Shown here: piece by piece, positions 34,340-46,779 of the stretch
Numbering within the stretch: position 1 is the stretch's first letter
Layout: each line of letters opens with the position of its first letter
Translations under genes and position numbers: made by a program
The notes under the pieces: model-generated
What the model was told of the DNA's origin: nothing
What the model saw: only the letters and a program-made list of their open reading frames with translations
The model's database searches: none
NCBI GenBank assembly: GCA_963573385.1
Contig: CAUYLG010051073.1
Coordinates: 24,233-88,232, forward strand
DNA length: 64,000 bases
DNA from: Cacajao melanocephalus
Lineage: Eukaryota; Chordata; Mammalia; Primates; Pitheciidae
Direction: 5' to 3'

Positions 34340-34565
34340 CCAGTGGTTCTCAAAGAAGAGGGGATGGCTTTGTCCCCCAGAGCGTAGTTAGCAACCAGTG
34401 TCTGCAGACATTTTTGATTGACACAACTGGGGGTCACAGTGCTGCTGGCACCTGGTGGGTGGAGCCAGGGATACTTCTAAACACCCTGCAGCAGACAGAA
34501 CAGCCCCCCCACCAAGGAAGCAGCCAACCCCAATGTCAGCAGTCCCAAGGTTGAGAAACCCAGGG
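34340..34565 (+). mobile_element. MER20-like hAT element
   Basis: A full element from CCAGTGGTTCTCAAAG through GTCTGCAGACATTTTTGATTG, ACAACTGGGGGTCACAG and GGATACTTCTAAACACCC to CCCAAGGTTGAGAAACCC. Confidence 0.75.
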
Positions 34566-35320
34566 TGAGCCCACCCGCCACCAGGCAAAGACCCTTCGGG
34601 AACCTCTTCCACTGCGCCCAGCTGAGGGCTTGCTTGCCTGAAGAGGCTGCTCCCTAAGGGTGTGGACAGAGAGGGTCTCTGAGTCTCCTTCCCACCCTGA
34701 AGCTCACTCCGTCCCACCAGGCTGGCCGCTGTCAGCCTGTGACTGCTTGGTTACAATTGCTTCCTGTGTTGAGCTGAAATCTCCCTAACTTTTACCCCAC
34801 TGGGCCAATCCCTTTCCCATCTGTCATCAGACTTCACGTCCTTATTTGCGGCCCACTCTCATGGTCTCCTGGGTGTGAACTGCCCCAGCAGACTCTCCTC
34901 ACCCCCATCCCAGCTTCCTCAGCTCCTTCTCCATGGATGTCCCTGGTTATGTGGCTGTAAACATCCTCCTAAAGTGCAAGACCACGGGACCGTGCCTGCC
35001 CGTGGGTGCTCCGCCCTGGACTCCCACACCCCCCATCTCTTCAAGCCCTAGAAGTGACATTAGCTCAGACAAGGAGAGGTCACTGCCGGCTCCTGCCCAG
35101 CGTGGAACAGCTGAGGCCTCATTCACCCAAACTCCTGACAAGTGAAGACCTTCACTTTCTGCTTGCCAGTATTCTTTTGAAACAAAGTGCTGGGCTTTCC
35201 TCGAACTACCTTGCAATTTACCAAGCGCTTTCTTCCCATTGTCCAGCAGATGAGCAAGATAATGCAGTTTCTAAGGCCGAATCAACCAGTGTCCCTCCCT
35301 TGAGGGTAGGGCCTGGTGGT
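34566..35320. other. Unique sequence, no gene seen
   Basis: No exon is supported. A decayed L2 or MIR may underlie parts (for example 35210-35280), but I cannot fix its limits. Confidence 0.4.
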
Positions 35321-35815
<495 letters not shown>

Positions 35816-36109
35816 GGACACAAGGCCTTCCCCAGGCCAGCCCGTTTGACCTTGAACACACGTGGTATTTCAGGCTGGTGTGTCTACAGGGAGTGTTTAT
35901 CTGGTCAAGGGATGTGGGCCGGGAGCCGGCATCCCCAAAGGACAGCGTGTCCTTGCTAGTCGGAGGCCCGGCGCTGGGTGAAGGTATGTGCACTGCTGGG
36001 CCCTGGGGGGTCACGCACCCCACTGGGAGGACAGGATCCCAGGGAACAGGGTTTGCTTTCTGGCAGAAACTCTTTGAGAAGATGCTGGGAGGAGCCAGGG
36101 GCCTGGACT
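35816..36109. other. Unique sequence, no gene seen
   Basis: No repeat or exon recognised. Confidence 0.4.
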
Positions 36110-36395
36110 GAGATCCAACCAGGCCATCCACTCACTGTGTGAGCTGGGGGAATAGCTCAGCTTCCCTGGGCGTCAGCAGCCTCCTCTGTGAGGGAGGGGT
36201 GCATGCTTGTTCAGCCGTGCTCAAAACAAGTGCTCAAGACCAAAGAGGGAGAGCCACTGGGAAGGAGAATCGGGTCTTCACAGTGACTTGCCCAAGGCCA
36301 CATGAACTTGCAGGGCCTCAGTATACTCATCTGCAGGATGGGCAGACTGGGCTCGATGACTCCCTGGAGTCCCCTACATCTCAGCAAGACCTCGG
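36110..36395 (+). mobile_element. MIR fragments
   Basis: CCACTCACTGTGTGAGCTGGGGGAATAGCTCAGC and GTGACTTGCCCAAGGCCAC...GGGCCTCAGTATACTCATCTGCAGGATGGG are MIR-type phrases. Confidence 0.5.
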
Positions 36396-37390
36396 CATGA
36401 ATTAACAGACCACAGCCACCCCCCACTAAGCATGTAGGCAAAGGAAACCCAGCAGAGCATGAAAATGGATGCCCTGGCCTCCCCCCGGTGAAAGGGCAGC
36501 TGGGTGGTTTGTGCTCTCAGCCCCTAGCAGCCAATGGGATGGTGATGGGAGCCAACAGGAGCCCAGGGAACAGGGCTGCCACGGATGGTTGTCCAGATTG
36601 TTCACTGCACAAGAGGAAATGGCAAGTGGGAGCTGAAACCCAACACGCACTCTGCTCTTCACCAAGCACCTGGGCATGGGATGGGTCTGCCTGAAGCAGA
36701 GGGCACCTTCTAATTTGCACAGAGGAGCCATATGGGCAGGTGGGGGCCCTGTGGAGGGGCAGCCGGTGGCTTCCCAATTCCTGCCCTCCTGGCTCCAAAG
36801 CCCTTTCTGAGGAAAACGTTCCCTTAAGCAGACTAGACTTATAGCCTCCCAGGAGGGACACAGACTCGTATAGTCACTGCAAGAGCCAGATGCCTGACAC
36901 CTACAACTCCTGGAAGCATGTGGAGACACAGACGGTGCCCAGGGGGAGGCACTTGGGGTTGGCAGAGTGATTGTTCTAGATAGACTCCGCCTGCCTCCTG
37001 ATCCTGCCCCGATGCCATCTTCCGGGTGAATGAGAGCAGGAGGCATCAGTGGCCACTGTGTAAGCAGAGGGTATGAGCCAGGCACCACAGGCAGCAGCTG
37101 ACAGAGAGCCTCAGTCCCTGCCAAGGCCCTGGGCACGGGGCAGCAGGAGTGAAAGCAGTTAATACTCCTGAGAGTGTGGAGGGCACTGCTTCCTCCACCC
37201 AGACCTGTGGGCAGGCGGCACGGTTTCTCTGGGGCAGGAGGCTGGGCATCTCCTTGCTGAAGGTGAAGGAACACAGCTCCCCTCTGGCCTTGGATGGAGG
37301 GTTAGCAGCAGAATGAGGAGGCCCCAGGCTCCCTGAACCCGAAGTGACTTAATCCCTCCTGCAGCACAAGGGGCCTCACGCTTTGAGAAG
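36396..37390. other. Unique sequence, no gene seen
   Basis: A 282-codon minus-strand open frame at 36426-37274 has no recognisable domain, signal peptide or splice context and is likely chance in GC-rich DNA. Confidence 0.4.
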
Positions 37391-37397
37391 CACCAAG

Positions 37398-37688
37398 GGT
37401 CAGGCAGGATGGCTCACGCCTGTAATCCCAACGCTTTGGGAGGCCAAGGCAGGCGGATCACCTGAGGTCGGGAGTTTGAGACCAGCCTGACCAACATGGA
37501 GAAACTCCATCTCTACTAAAAATACAAACATTAGCTGGGTGTGGTGGCAGGCACCTGTAATCCATTACTTGGGAGGCTGAGGCAGGAGAATCGCTTGAAC
37601 CCAGGAAGAAGCAGATTGTGGTGAGCTGAAATCGCACCATTGCACTCCAGCCTGAGCAACAAGAGCAAAACTCCATCTCAAAACAAAG
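37398..37688 (+). mobile_element. Alu
   Basis: A full Alu. AGCACCAAGG precedes it and AGCACCAGG follows its tail, an approximate target-site duplication. Confidence 0.92.
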
Positions 37689-37744
37689 AAGCAGCACCAG
37701 GATCCCCAGCAGGGCTTGGGAGAACATAGCCTTGCTCTGCCGCC

Positions 37745-37842
37745 CAGCGTTTCTCATTTAGCAGGTCTGGGGTGGGGCCTGAGAATCTGCATTCTTAATG
37801 CGTTCCCAGGGGAACCCCACTTTGGGAACTGCTGCTCTAGTG
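37745..37842 (+). mobile_element. MER5A-like hAT fragment
   Basis: CAGGTCTGGGGTGGGGCCTGAGAATCTGCATTCTTAATGCGTTCCCAGG...CACTTTGGGAACTGCTGC is close to the MER5A consensus wording. Confidence 0.75.
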
Positions 37843-38149
37843 TGGCAGCTACCTGCAATGTGGAAGCCCCAGCTAACTAGTAGCCCATCATCAGGAGATT
37901 TCCCTGGACCCTGGGCCTCCACGCCCAGCTCAACCACACTCTCTATCTGGGCATCCTGGTACCAGGGACAGGGCCTCCATCTCTCCATGCCTTCTTCCAA
38001 TGCCCTCCCGCTAGGGCAGCATCTGCTCAGCTCTGGCTGCCATGGGGCGCGTCCTTCAGCTCCAGCTGTCAAGGGCTCCCCTCCAGGCACCTGCACCTGC
38101 ACCCGGAGGCCCATTTGTCCAAGTAGGGCTTCCTTTACCTGTGGCCTTG
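37843..38149. other. Unique sequence, no gene seen
   Basis: No supported feature. Confidence 0.4.
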
Positions 38150-38262
38150 CAGCTTCTACTTCAGCTGTGTTCCCAGGACTGCACTCCTACCTTCTCCTTG
38201 AGGGCAGGACTCTCTGCCTTTTCTGGAATGTTCCATGGCATCCAGCCGGGGCCTAGGCAGGG
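38150..38262 (+). mobile_element. L2 3' fragment
   Basis: CTTCTCCTTGAGGGCAGGACTCTCTGCC followed by GGCCTAGGCAG suggests a decayed L2 end. Confidence 0.45.
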
Positions 38263-38559
38263 GGTCCCTGGAGCTGGAGAGGGGTCCAGAAATGGCTGGC
38301 CCAATCCCGAGCCCTGGGAGGCCAGGTCAGCGCCAGCTAGAGCTGCAGAGGGCGCTCTAGGGAAGCCCAGAGCAGATGGTAGGGTATGAGGAGCAACGTC
38401 ACACCCGAGCACCTCACTAGAAGACAGGAACCAGGGTGTACCAGGACGGGTCAGTGCTGTGTGCCTCAGTCTCCTCACAGGTAAAATAGCATCAATAATA
38501 GCTACTTCAGTCTCAGACAGGCTCAGGGTGGAGACGCACATGCTCCCCTCTCTCCTCCT

Positions 38560-38665
38560 CCCAGAGCGTCCTCCTCGCTCCGGGGTCCTGACCTTGCCCA
38601 GATAAGCTCAGACAGGCCTCTCCCCTTCCGCTCTCCCCACCCTTATCTGGCTGTGTGTGATGCGA
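38560..38665. promoter_or_regulatory. Inverted pair of GATA-type motifs
   Basis: CCAGATAAG (38598-38606) and its exact inverted copy CTTATCTGG (38642-38650) are 35 bp apart in repeat-free pyrimidine-rich DNA. CAGATAAG is the classical GATA-factor core. Role as an element is inference. Confidence 0.35.
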
Positions 38666-39186
38666 TCCCAGCAGCCTCTAGGGCAGACCCCGCTGCCCTT
38701 TCTTTTGGGGTCAGAGGAAAGTGAGAGGCAGGAAGTGCCTGCCTCATCCCCGCAGCCACCCCAGGCAGGCAGCAATCTCAGGACACCTACTTTTGAGGTT
38801 CATTTATCAGAAGATGCTTTCCAGCCCAACTGGCTAAGTCTTCCAGAAAGGAGGCTGCGGAAGCCCTTGGTCAGCTTTTCTGTTGGGAGTGGTTTCTTGT
38901 GACTCAGCAAGGCAAGGCCCGTTTTGTCCTGGGCTGTTCTGTGAATGGCACCTTCTTTGGAAACACAGCCTGCCCGTGGTCTCCCCTGTGAGTCCCACTG
39001 TCCCTGGCAATGGCGGGGCTTGGGATGTTGCAGGGCACAGAGGGCAGGTTCTCCCTGCCAGGACCTAGTGGGGCTCTCACACCAACACTCATCCACTGCA
39101 GCCTCCCTCCCTTGAAATGCTTAATCTTCTTTAAATACCACTTAGCTGCCTCAAGTCCTTTCTGGAAGCAGAGCAAAAATCACAGA
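38666..39186. other. Unique sequence, no gene seen
   Basis: An AT-richer patch lies at 39110-39180 (TTAATCTTCTTTAAATACC). No gene is supported. Confidence 0.4.

Positions 39187-39225
<39 letters not shown>
39187..39225 (+). repeat. (CA)n microsatellite
   Basis: About 19 uninterrupted CA units (CACACA...), ending in AGGAAAATG. Likely polymorphic. Confidence 0.95.
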
Positions 39226-39226
<1 letters not shown>

Positions 39227-39720
39227 GGAAAATGACTGTCCCCTTACGGTCCTCAGGGTGCTTGGGGACTTGCAGCGGGGTCTGGGTCCCTGCCCCACCA
39301 GCCTAGACTTCCCGGCCGTGTGAAATGGTGGCATGCCTGCTGCTGAAGGTACAAGCAGTTTGGAAATCCCAGAGCATAATCTGGAAAGCAGAGGGTGGTG
39401 GAGACGGCTAAGCCCCCATTGTTCCAGAACAAGTTGAAGGGTCCCACCTCCACGTCCTCCCTCCTGCAGGCCCTTCCCACTGGAATGCCCTCTCTCCCTC
39501 CCTCCCACTTTGCTTCGCTGGATCCTGATGCTGCAGCTCCACTGCTTCTCAAAACCAAATACCATGCTGTCGACAGACCAGCTTTGCACCCCATTACAAG
39601 ATACCAGGGGTCTGGCCCAGGTGTCCTCCAAAATACTGTCCTACCCCTCGGTGACCCTCCTCTGAGCCAGGACCGGGTTAACTTGGGGAGGCACAGCTTC
39701 CTGTGGACACAGGTAGAGGA
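39226..39720. other. Unique sequence, no gene seen
   Basis: No supported exon. A trace of L2 is possible around 39470-39500 (CCTTCCCACTGGAATGCCC). Confidence 0.4.
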
Positions 39721-39724
39721 TGAG

Positions 39725-39890
39725 TTGAGAGGGGAAGCCAGATGTCCAAGTTCAAATCCTAGCTCTGTTACTCACAACTGGGTATCCTCAGGCAAGTCAT
39801 TCACCTCTCTGAGCCTCAGTTTCCTCATCTCTAAAATGGGGATGCTATGAGTTTATTGTAAGGCACATAGAGCAGGGCCTGACCCCAGGG
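39725..39890 (+). mobile_element. MIR element
   Basis: A textbook MIR core: AGTTCAAATCCTAGCTCTGTTACTCACAACTGGG...GCAAGTCATTCACCTCTCTGAGCCTCAGTTTCCTCATCTCTAAAATGGGG. Confidence 0.85.
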
Positions 39891-40362
39891 GTGGGGGGGT
39901 CCCTGGGAGGGAAGGGCATTCGGCCACAATGCGGTCAGGCAGCAGGATGGGCTCCTGGCCGGCATGAGATTGGAGAGAGCACGGGACACCTTCACACCCA
40001 GACAGCTGCCGGCACACAATGGGTCGCATTTCCCCCAAGCTTGTCAGAAACTGAGAGCAGAGCTCCCCAACGTGGGAAGTCTTGGCCACCTGAAGTCTAC
40101 TGCGAGGGAGGCAGCTTGCAGTGCGCCAGGCTCCCTCAGTCTGTTTTTGATCTGAGACTGAGCCATCAATTCCACACGGGGCTGAGTTGCAGCCCAGATA
40201 ATTGGGGGCCCCCAGATGAGCAGAGGCTCTGCTTGCCCTTCTGTTTCCCGGGCAGCTGCTGTAATCCCTACACTGGCCTGAGCATGGGGTGTGAGTGGGA
40301 CCCATGGGGTCTACTGTTAGAACACCCCAGCTCCACCCCCAGCTCCACACTGACTGAAGTTT
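39891..40362. other. Unique sequence, no gene seen
   Basis: A 213-codon plus-strand frame (39891-40532) runs into an Alu arm and is not a gene. No other feature. Confidence 0.4.
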
Positions 40363-40530
40363 CTTTTTCTTTTTTTATTTTTACGCCAGGTTTTGCTATA
40401 TCTCCCAGGCTGGAGCGCAGTGGCACAATCTTGGCTTACTGCGGCCTCAAACTCCTGGGCTCAAGCGGTCCTCCGGCCTGTCTCCCTGGTAGCTGGGATG
40501 ATAGGCATGTGCCACCACGCCAGGCTAAGT
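40363..40530 (-). mobile_element. Alu single-arm copy
   Basis: One reverse-complement arm only, from TTTCTTTTTCTTTTTTTATT to GCCACCACGCCAGGC, diverged. Confidence 0.82.
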
Positions 40531-40732
40531 GAGTGGAGTTTTGGAGTCTCTGTTTTCTCACCTGTAAAGAGGGACCCTGGGGTCACCTTGGAAGAGAACG
40601 AGGGCTGCTCTGAATAACCATCACCTCAGCTCCCTCCTCTGACACTTACGAAGCCTCGTGGGATGTGCCTGTATCCCCATGTACAGAGGAGGAAATGGAA
40701 CATAAGGTGCCTGCACAGAACCTGGCACCCAG

Positions 40733-41182
40733 AAGGTTGAGTTGTGGCTCTCCAGAAAGATCTGTCCACACCCTCACCCTCCGCGCCTGCACAGGTGACC
40801 TTGCTAGGAGGCAGGGGTTCTGCAGAAGTGATGAACTCAAGGCTCCTGAGATGAGCTCGTTCTCGATGAGGATGGGCTCCACACCTAGGGAGGAGTGCCC
40901 TTATGAGACACGGAGGAGACACTGACCCAGGGAAGACCGAGTGATGACGGAGGCAGAGCCTGGAGGGATGCGTCTACACGGCCAGGAGTGCCAAGTGTGG
41001 CCGGCACCCCCAGCAGCTGGGAGGGAGGCTGGAACAGATCCTCCACCAGAGCCTCCAGAAGGAACCTGTCCTGCTGACACCTTGACTTTGGACGTCTCCA
41101 GAACTGGAGAGAATCAGTGCTGTTGTTTTGAGGCCCCCAGTTTGGGGCAATTCATTACCGCAGCCCCAGGAAACTCAGCCAG
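40733..41182 (+). mobile_element. MLT1-type MaLR LTR
   Basis: GGTTGAGTTGTGGCTCTCCAG near the start, then GTTCTGCAGAAGTGATGAAC, GAGCCTCCAGAAGGAACC, CTGACACCTTGACTTTGG and CAGCCCCAGGAAACTCAGCC at the end. Confidence 0.7.
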
Positions 41183-42130
41183 TGTCTGCCCAGGAGCCTG
41201 GCTGCATGGACGGACGCTCCAGGAAAATGAGCCCAGCCAAAATGGTACTGTGGGCTCACTGGCCCCTGACCCCGCTGGCAGCCAGGTAAACTGAGGCCCA
41301 CAGGCCTGCCTGGCCGTTCTGCCTTGGCTTGGGGCCATCTGCTGGCTGTCCCCCTGCTGCACAGGCAGCCCTCCAGGGTCACTGCCACCACGGGCTGAGG
41401 GTGAGGAACCAAGGGCCCGGGGCAGCCTTGGAGAGGCTCAGAGGGGCAAGAGTGCCAAGCAAGTGGGGCCAGCCCTGGTCAGACACATGCCTGAGGGCCC
41501 TCCCAGGGCTGGGTGGGTGTGATCACCTTGTGCAGGGGGAAAAGGAGGTCTAGAGAGGGAAGGGGCTGAACAGAGCAGGATCGCCCGCAGAGAGGGCAGC
41601 GCCGCCCCCTCTTCTCAGCCCCCGGGGTTCTAGACCTCAGATCAGGAACTGCCCACCTGAACCTGGCCTTACTGGGTGTGGGGCAAAAACCAAGCCCTAA
41701 GCTCAACAGCTGGGGCTCCAGGAGCCACACGAGCCCCCTTACCGCCACCTGATGGACCTGCTGCCTCCGCCCACCGACCTCCTTCTGATGAAGGAGGTGC
41801 TCTCACACCTAAGCTGGGACCCACCCCCTGCAAGCAGTCTCATACTTTGACCCTCCCCACGGCCTCGCTTGCTACGCCCAGTCACCCCGGCCTGCAATGT
41901 CACTGCCTCTGCCTTGCACGCCCTGGAGACCCTGTGCTGAGCCCTTTGTACGCACTGCATCCATGCACGGTGTAGTCTGCCCGGCCTCCGCAGAGGGAAG
42001 GGAGATGAAGGAGGCTGGGCGGGCTGCCCAGGGTTCCCAAGCCACCATGTGACTTTACCGCAGAGCTCCCCAAAACAGCTTTTCTTCACACCCCCATCAG
42101 CGGTGCCAATGTCTAAATCTAGAAACTTCC
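41183..42130. other. Unique sequence with possible MIR trace
   Basis: GGGGAAAAGGAGGTCTAGAGAGGG (41537-41560) may be decayed MIR. No gene is supported. Confidence 0.4.
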
Positions 42131-42154
42131 TCAGATGTGGGAGCCAGAAAGGAC

Positions 42155-42255
42155 TGCCTTGCAGTGGCTAACCCCTTGCCCCCGTTTTACAGGTGGGGGA
42201 CCCAGGCCCAGGGGCTCCTGTGACTCATCTATCCAAGATCACACAGAATCCTGGG
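42155..42255 (+). mobile_element. MIR-family fragment
   Basis: CCCCCGTTTTACAGGTGGGGGACCCAGGCCC followed by ATCTATCCAAGATCACACAG. Confidence 0.55.
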
Positions 42256-42740
42256 GTCCCTCCGCCCTAGGCCTGCAGCATCGGGGACACAAAGCCAAAA
42301 CACAGAGGCAAACTGCCAAACCACAGAGCCAGAGATGGCCGAAAGCTCCAGGAAGGACCCTCAGGGCCCACAGGGTGGGGCTGGAGGCACCAAGTGACTG
42401 CCCAGCCCCACATCCAGCAATGCAGCACTAACCTAGCCCAGTGCTGGCAGAGGGAGGGGCGCGGTCCCTGTTAACAAAATGAGCGGGGAGAGAAAACGCT
42501 AACACGCTGCCACTGCCAGAAAAGACACCCAGGGTTCTGGCCACCACACACCCGGGGTTCCTCTCTCCAGGGCCTGTGCTGAGGGTCTGTGGCTTCAAAT
42601 CCTTCTCTGAGTTTCAGTGAGGCCTTAAAGAGGAGAAGACCACAGGCCTCCTGTGGGAACAGCTTGGGCCCACTGGGGCAGGGGATTCAGAGGAAGGAGG
42701 CCCTTCCAGCGGGACATAGCCGCAGCCCAGGCTTCTGGGA
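42256..42740. other. Unique sequence, no gene seen
   Basis: No supported feature. Confidence 0.4.
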
Positions 42741-42754
42741 GAGTCTGTGTCCTT

Positions 42755-42900
42755 TAGACCAGCGGCTTCTGGGGCCCCGCCGAGTAGCTCTGAAGAATCC
42801 CAGTGGCCTTACATCAGTCCCAGATCAACTAAGTAAGAGCCCGTAGGGGTGTGGCCTGGTCATCAGCATTTGTTAGACTGTGTCACCCGGTGATGGCCTG
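42755..42900 (+). mobile_element. MER5A-like hAT fragment
   Basis: GACCAGCGGCTTCTGG near the start and CAGTCCCAGATCAACTAAG...GGTGTGGCCTGGTCATCAGCATTTGTTAG resemble a decayed MER5A or relative. Confidence 0.45.
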
Positions 42901-42954
42901 AGCTGCCAGACAGGGAGAGGTGGGGCCGGAGTGAGAACACACAGGCTCAGCACC

Positions 42955-43215
42955 GCTGTTCATTACTGGGACCTACTGGCACGTCCCAGCTCAAGAGAGT
43001 TGGGTAAATAAATAAATAACCACGCTGGCAGGGCCATCAAGCATCATCTCATTAGGGACGCAAGGAGTCAGACAGCTTGACTCTCAAAACATAACCGGCT
43101 TAATTGCAGGGCCCCGGTGCAGGCCAGGGTGGCAAACGGCTTCAGCACTCCCATTCGTTTCATTAAAATCCAATTATTCGTGCTGGACACAGGTCTCTCT
43201 GGCAGGGACAAAGAT
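42955..43215. promoter_or_regulatory. AT-rich candidate regulatory block beside the large minisatellite
   Basis: Repeat-free sequence with AAATAAATAAATAACC, CATCATCTCATTAGGG, GGCTTAATTGCAGGG and TTTCATTAAAATCCAATTATTCG, separated by CpG-containing GC-rich sequence. Several TAAT-type cores in about 250 bp suggest a conserved element. This is inference. Confidence 0.35.
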
Positions 43216-43484
43216 GCATCTTCAGCCATGGTCTAAACTGACACCGAGACATGGGCCTTGGGTGGGGACGCTTCTAGCTTACAGCACATGGGCCTGGTCT
43301 CCCTGGAACTAGAAGCTCGGTGAGGGGGGAGGCAGGCTGAGTCGGGCCTCTTGGGTCGCCTCTGGAGCCAGGTGGCCTGTTATAAGGAGCCTGGCGATGT
43401 GACTGTGGGTTCCAGTGTCTCCAACGGGAAGACCTTTTGTGCTGCATCCATACAACGGTGCCCTTCTGCAACAGGAAGGAACAG

Positions 43485-45914
43485 ACCACCAACCAGCATC
43501 AGCACACACCAACCACCAGTGCACGCACCATCAGCACACACACCAGCCACCATCAGTGTACACACCAATCACCATCAGTGCACACACCAACCATCAGCAC
43601 ACACTAACCACCAGACCACACACCAACCATCATCAGCACACACCAATCACTATTAGCGCACACACCAACCACCATCAGCACACACCAACCACCAGTGCAC
43701 GCACCATCAGCACACACACCAGCCACCATCAGCACACACCCATCACCAGCACATGCACCAACCACCAACAGCACACACCGATCACCATCAGCGCACACAC
43801 CAACCATCAGCACACACTAACCACCAGAGCACACACCAACCATCATCAGCACACACCCATCACTATCAGTGCACACACCAATCACCATCAGTGCACACAC
43901 CAACCACCATCAGCACACACCAACCACCAGTGCACGCACCATCAGCACACACACCAGCCACCATCAGCACACACCAATCACCATCAGTGCACACACCAAC
44001 CATCAGCACACACTAACCACCAGAGCACACACCAACCATCATCAGCACACACCAATCACTATTAGCGCACACACCAACCACCATCAGCACATACCAACCA
44101 TCAGCGCACACACCAATTACCCTCAGCACACACCAATCACCTTCAGCACACACCAACCATCATCAGCATACACCAATCACCATCAGCACACACCAATCAC
44201 CATCAGCACACACTAACCACCAGAGCACACACCAACCACCAACAGCACACACCCATCACCATCAGCGCACACACCAACTACCATCAGCACACACCAGTCA
44301 CCATCAGTGCACACACCAATCACCATCAGCACACACCAGTCACCATCAGCACATACCATCAGCACACACACCAATCACCTTCAGCACACACACCATCAGC
44401 ACACACCAATCACCATCAGTGCACACATCAACCACGAGCGCACACACCAATCACCATCAGCACACACCAATCACCATCAGCTCACACACCAACCAGCATC
44501 AGCACATACCAACCATCAGCGCACACACCAATCACCATCAGCGCACACACCAATCACCATCAGCACACACTAACCACCAGAGCACACACCAACCACCGTC
44601 AGCACACACCCATCACCGTCAGCAAAGACACCAACTACCATCAGCACACATCAATCACCATCAGCACACACCAATCACCATCAGTGTACACACCAACCAT
44701 CAGCACACACTAACCACTAGAGCACACACCAATCACCATCAGTGCACACACCATCAGCACACACTAACCACCAGAGCACACACCAACCATCATCAGCACA
44801 CACCAATCACTATCAGTGCACACACCAATCACCATCAGCGCACATACCAACCACCATCAGCACACACCAACCACCATCAGCACATACCAACCATCAGCGC
44901 ACACACCAATCACCATCAGCACACACCAATCACCTTCAGCACACACCAACCATCATCAGCACACACCAATCACCATCAGCACACACTAACCACCAGAACA
45001 CACACCAACCACCATCAGCACACACCCATCACCATCAGCGCACACACCAACCACCATCAGCACACACCAATCACCATCAGTGCACACACCAACCACGAGC
45101 GCACACACCAATCACCATCAGCACACACCAGTCACCATCAGCTCACACACCAACCAGCATCAGCACATACCAACCATCAGCGCACACACCAATCACCATC
45201 AGCACACACTAACCACCAGAGCACACACCAGCCACCGTCAGCACACACCCATCACCGTCAGCAAAGACACCAACTACCATCAGCACACACCAATCACCAT
45301 CAGTGCACACACCAACCATCAGCACACACCATCAGCACACACCAATCACCATCAGCGCGCACACCAACCACCAGTGCACACATCTATCACCAACAGCACA
45401 CACCAATCACCTTCAGCACACACACCAACCACCAACACACACCAATCACCATCAGCGCACACACCAACCACCATCAGCACACATCAACCACCATCAGCGC
45501 ACACACCAACCACGAGCACACACACCAATCACCATCAGTGCACACCAATCACCATCAGTGAACACACCAACCACCATCAGTACACACCAACCACCAGTGC
45601 ACACACCTATGACCAACAGCACACACCAATCACCTTCAGCACACACACCAACCACCAACACACACCAATCACCATCAGCACACACACCAACCACCATCAG
45701 CGCACACACCAACCACGAGCACACACACCAGTCACCATCAGTGCACACCAATCACCATCAGCGCACACCAATCACCATCAGCGCACACACCAACCACCAT
45801 CAGCACACACCAATCACCATCAGTGCACACACCACCATCAGCACACACCAGCCACCACCAGCACACACACCAGCCACCATCAGCACACACCAACCACCGG
45901 TGCACACACCAACT
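43485..45914 (+). repeat. 2.4-kb CACACACCAAYCACCATCAG-type minisatellite with higher-order structure
   Basis: About 2,430 bp of variant units. The commonest is 20 bp (CACCAATCACCATCAGCACA), mixed with 22-bp (GCGCACA or GTGCACA junctions) and shorter CACCAACCATCAG forms; by length there are roughly 120 units. Superimposed are longer duplications. A CCAGTGCACGCACCATCAG block recurs at about 43515, 43691 and 43926. A block with AGCAAAGACACCAACTACC recurs at 44621 and 45260 (639 bp apart). The unusual ACCACGAGC variant recurs at 44431, 45092, 45509 and 45712. Open frames through the array (216, 380 and 353 codons, reading His-Thr-Asn-His-His-Gln repeats) are repeat artefacts, not genes. Copy number is expected to vary between people. 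Confidence 0.95.
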
Positions 45915-45939
45915 TGGATGGGTCTGAACCCTGGCACAT

Positions 45940-46211
45940 TAAGCACAGGAGTCTTTGTACTGAACGCCTCCAGCTACATGACATCCTAGCAAAGGTGACA
46001 CAACAGAGTCAGAAAACAGACCCATGGCTGCAGGGGCTGCAGGTGGGGAAGGACCACGAAAGGACACAGTGGAGTTTTCTGGGGTTGGACGTAGAATTTT
46101 GTAAATCATGCTGGTGGTTTTGCCACTGTACATGTTTGTGAGAATTCACCAAATGATACACTCAAAAAGCGTGAACGATCTTGTGCATATGCTATATCTG
46201 AATAAACCTGG
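45940..46211 (+). mobile_element. L1M 3' end fragment
   Basis: GAGAATTCACCAAATGATACAC...GAACGATCTTGTGCATATGCTATATCTGAATAAACC is the decayed end phrase of an old L1. It borders the minisatellite. Confidence 0.6.

Positions 46212-46779
<568 letters not shown>

Noticed and set aside
36426..37274. 282-codon minus-strand open frame
   Set aside because: No domain, signal peptide or splice signals recognised, composition like surrounding DNA.
43485..45914. CRISPR-like regularity of short repeats
   Set aside because: There are no constant repeats separated by unique spacers; all units are variants of one sequence. The genome is primate.
43415..46141. Long open frames of 216, 380 and 353 codons reading His/Thr/Asn/Gln repeats
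   Set aside because: They are translations of the minisatellite in different frames, open because the unit lacks stops. No promoter or splice context.
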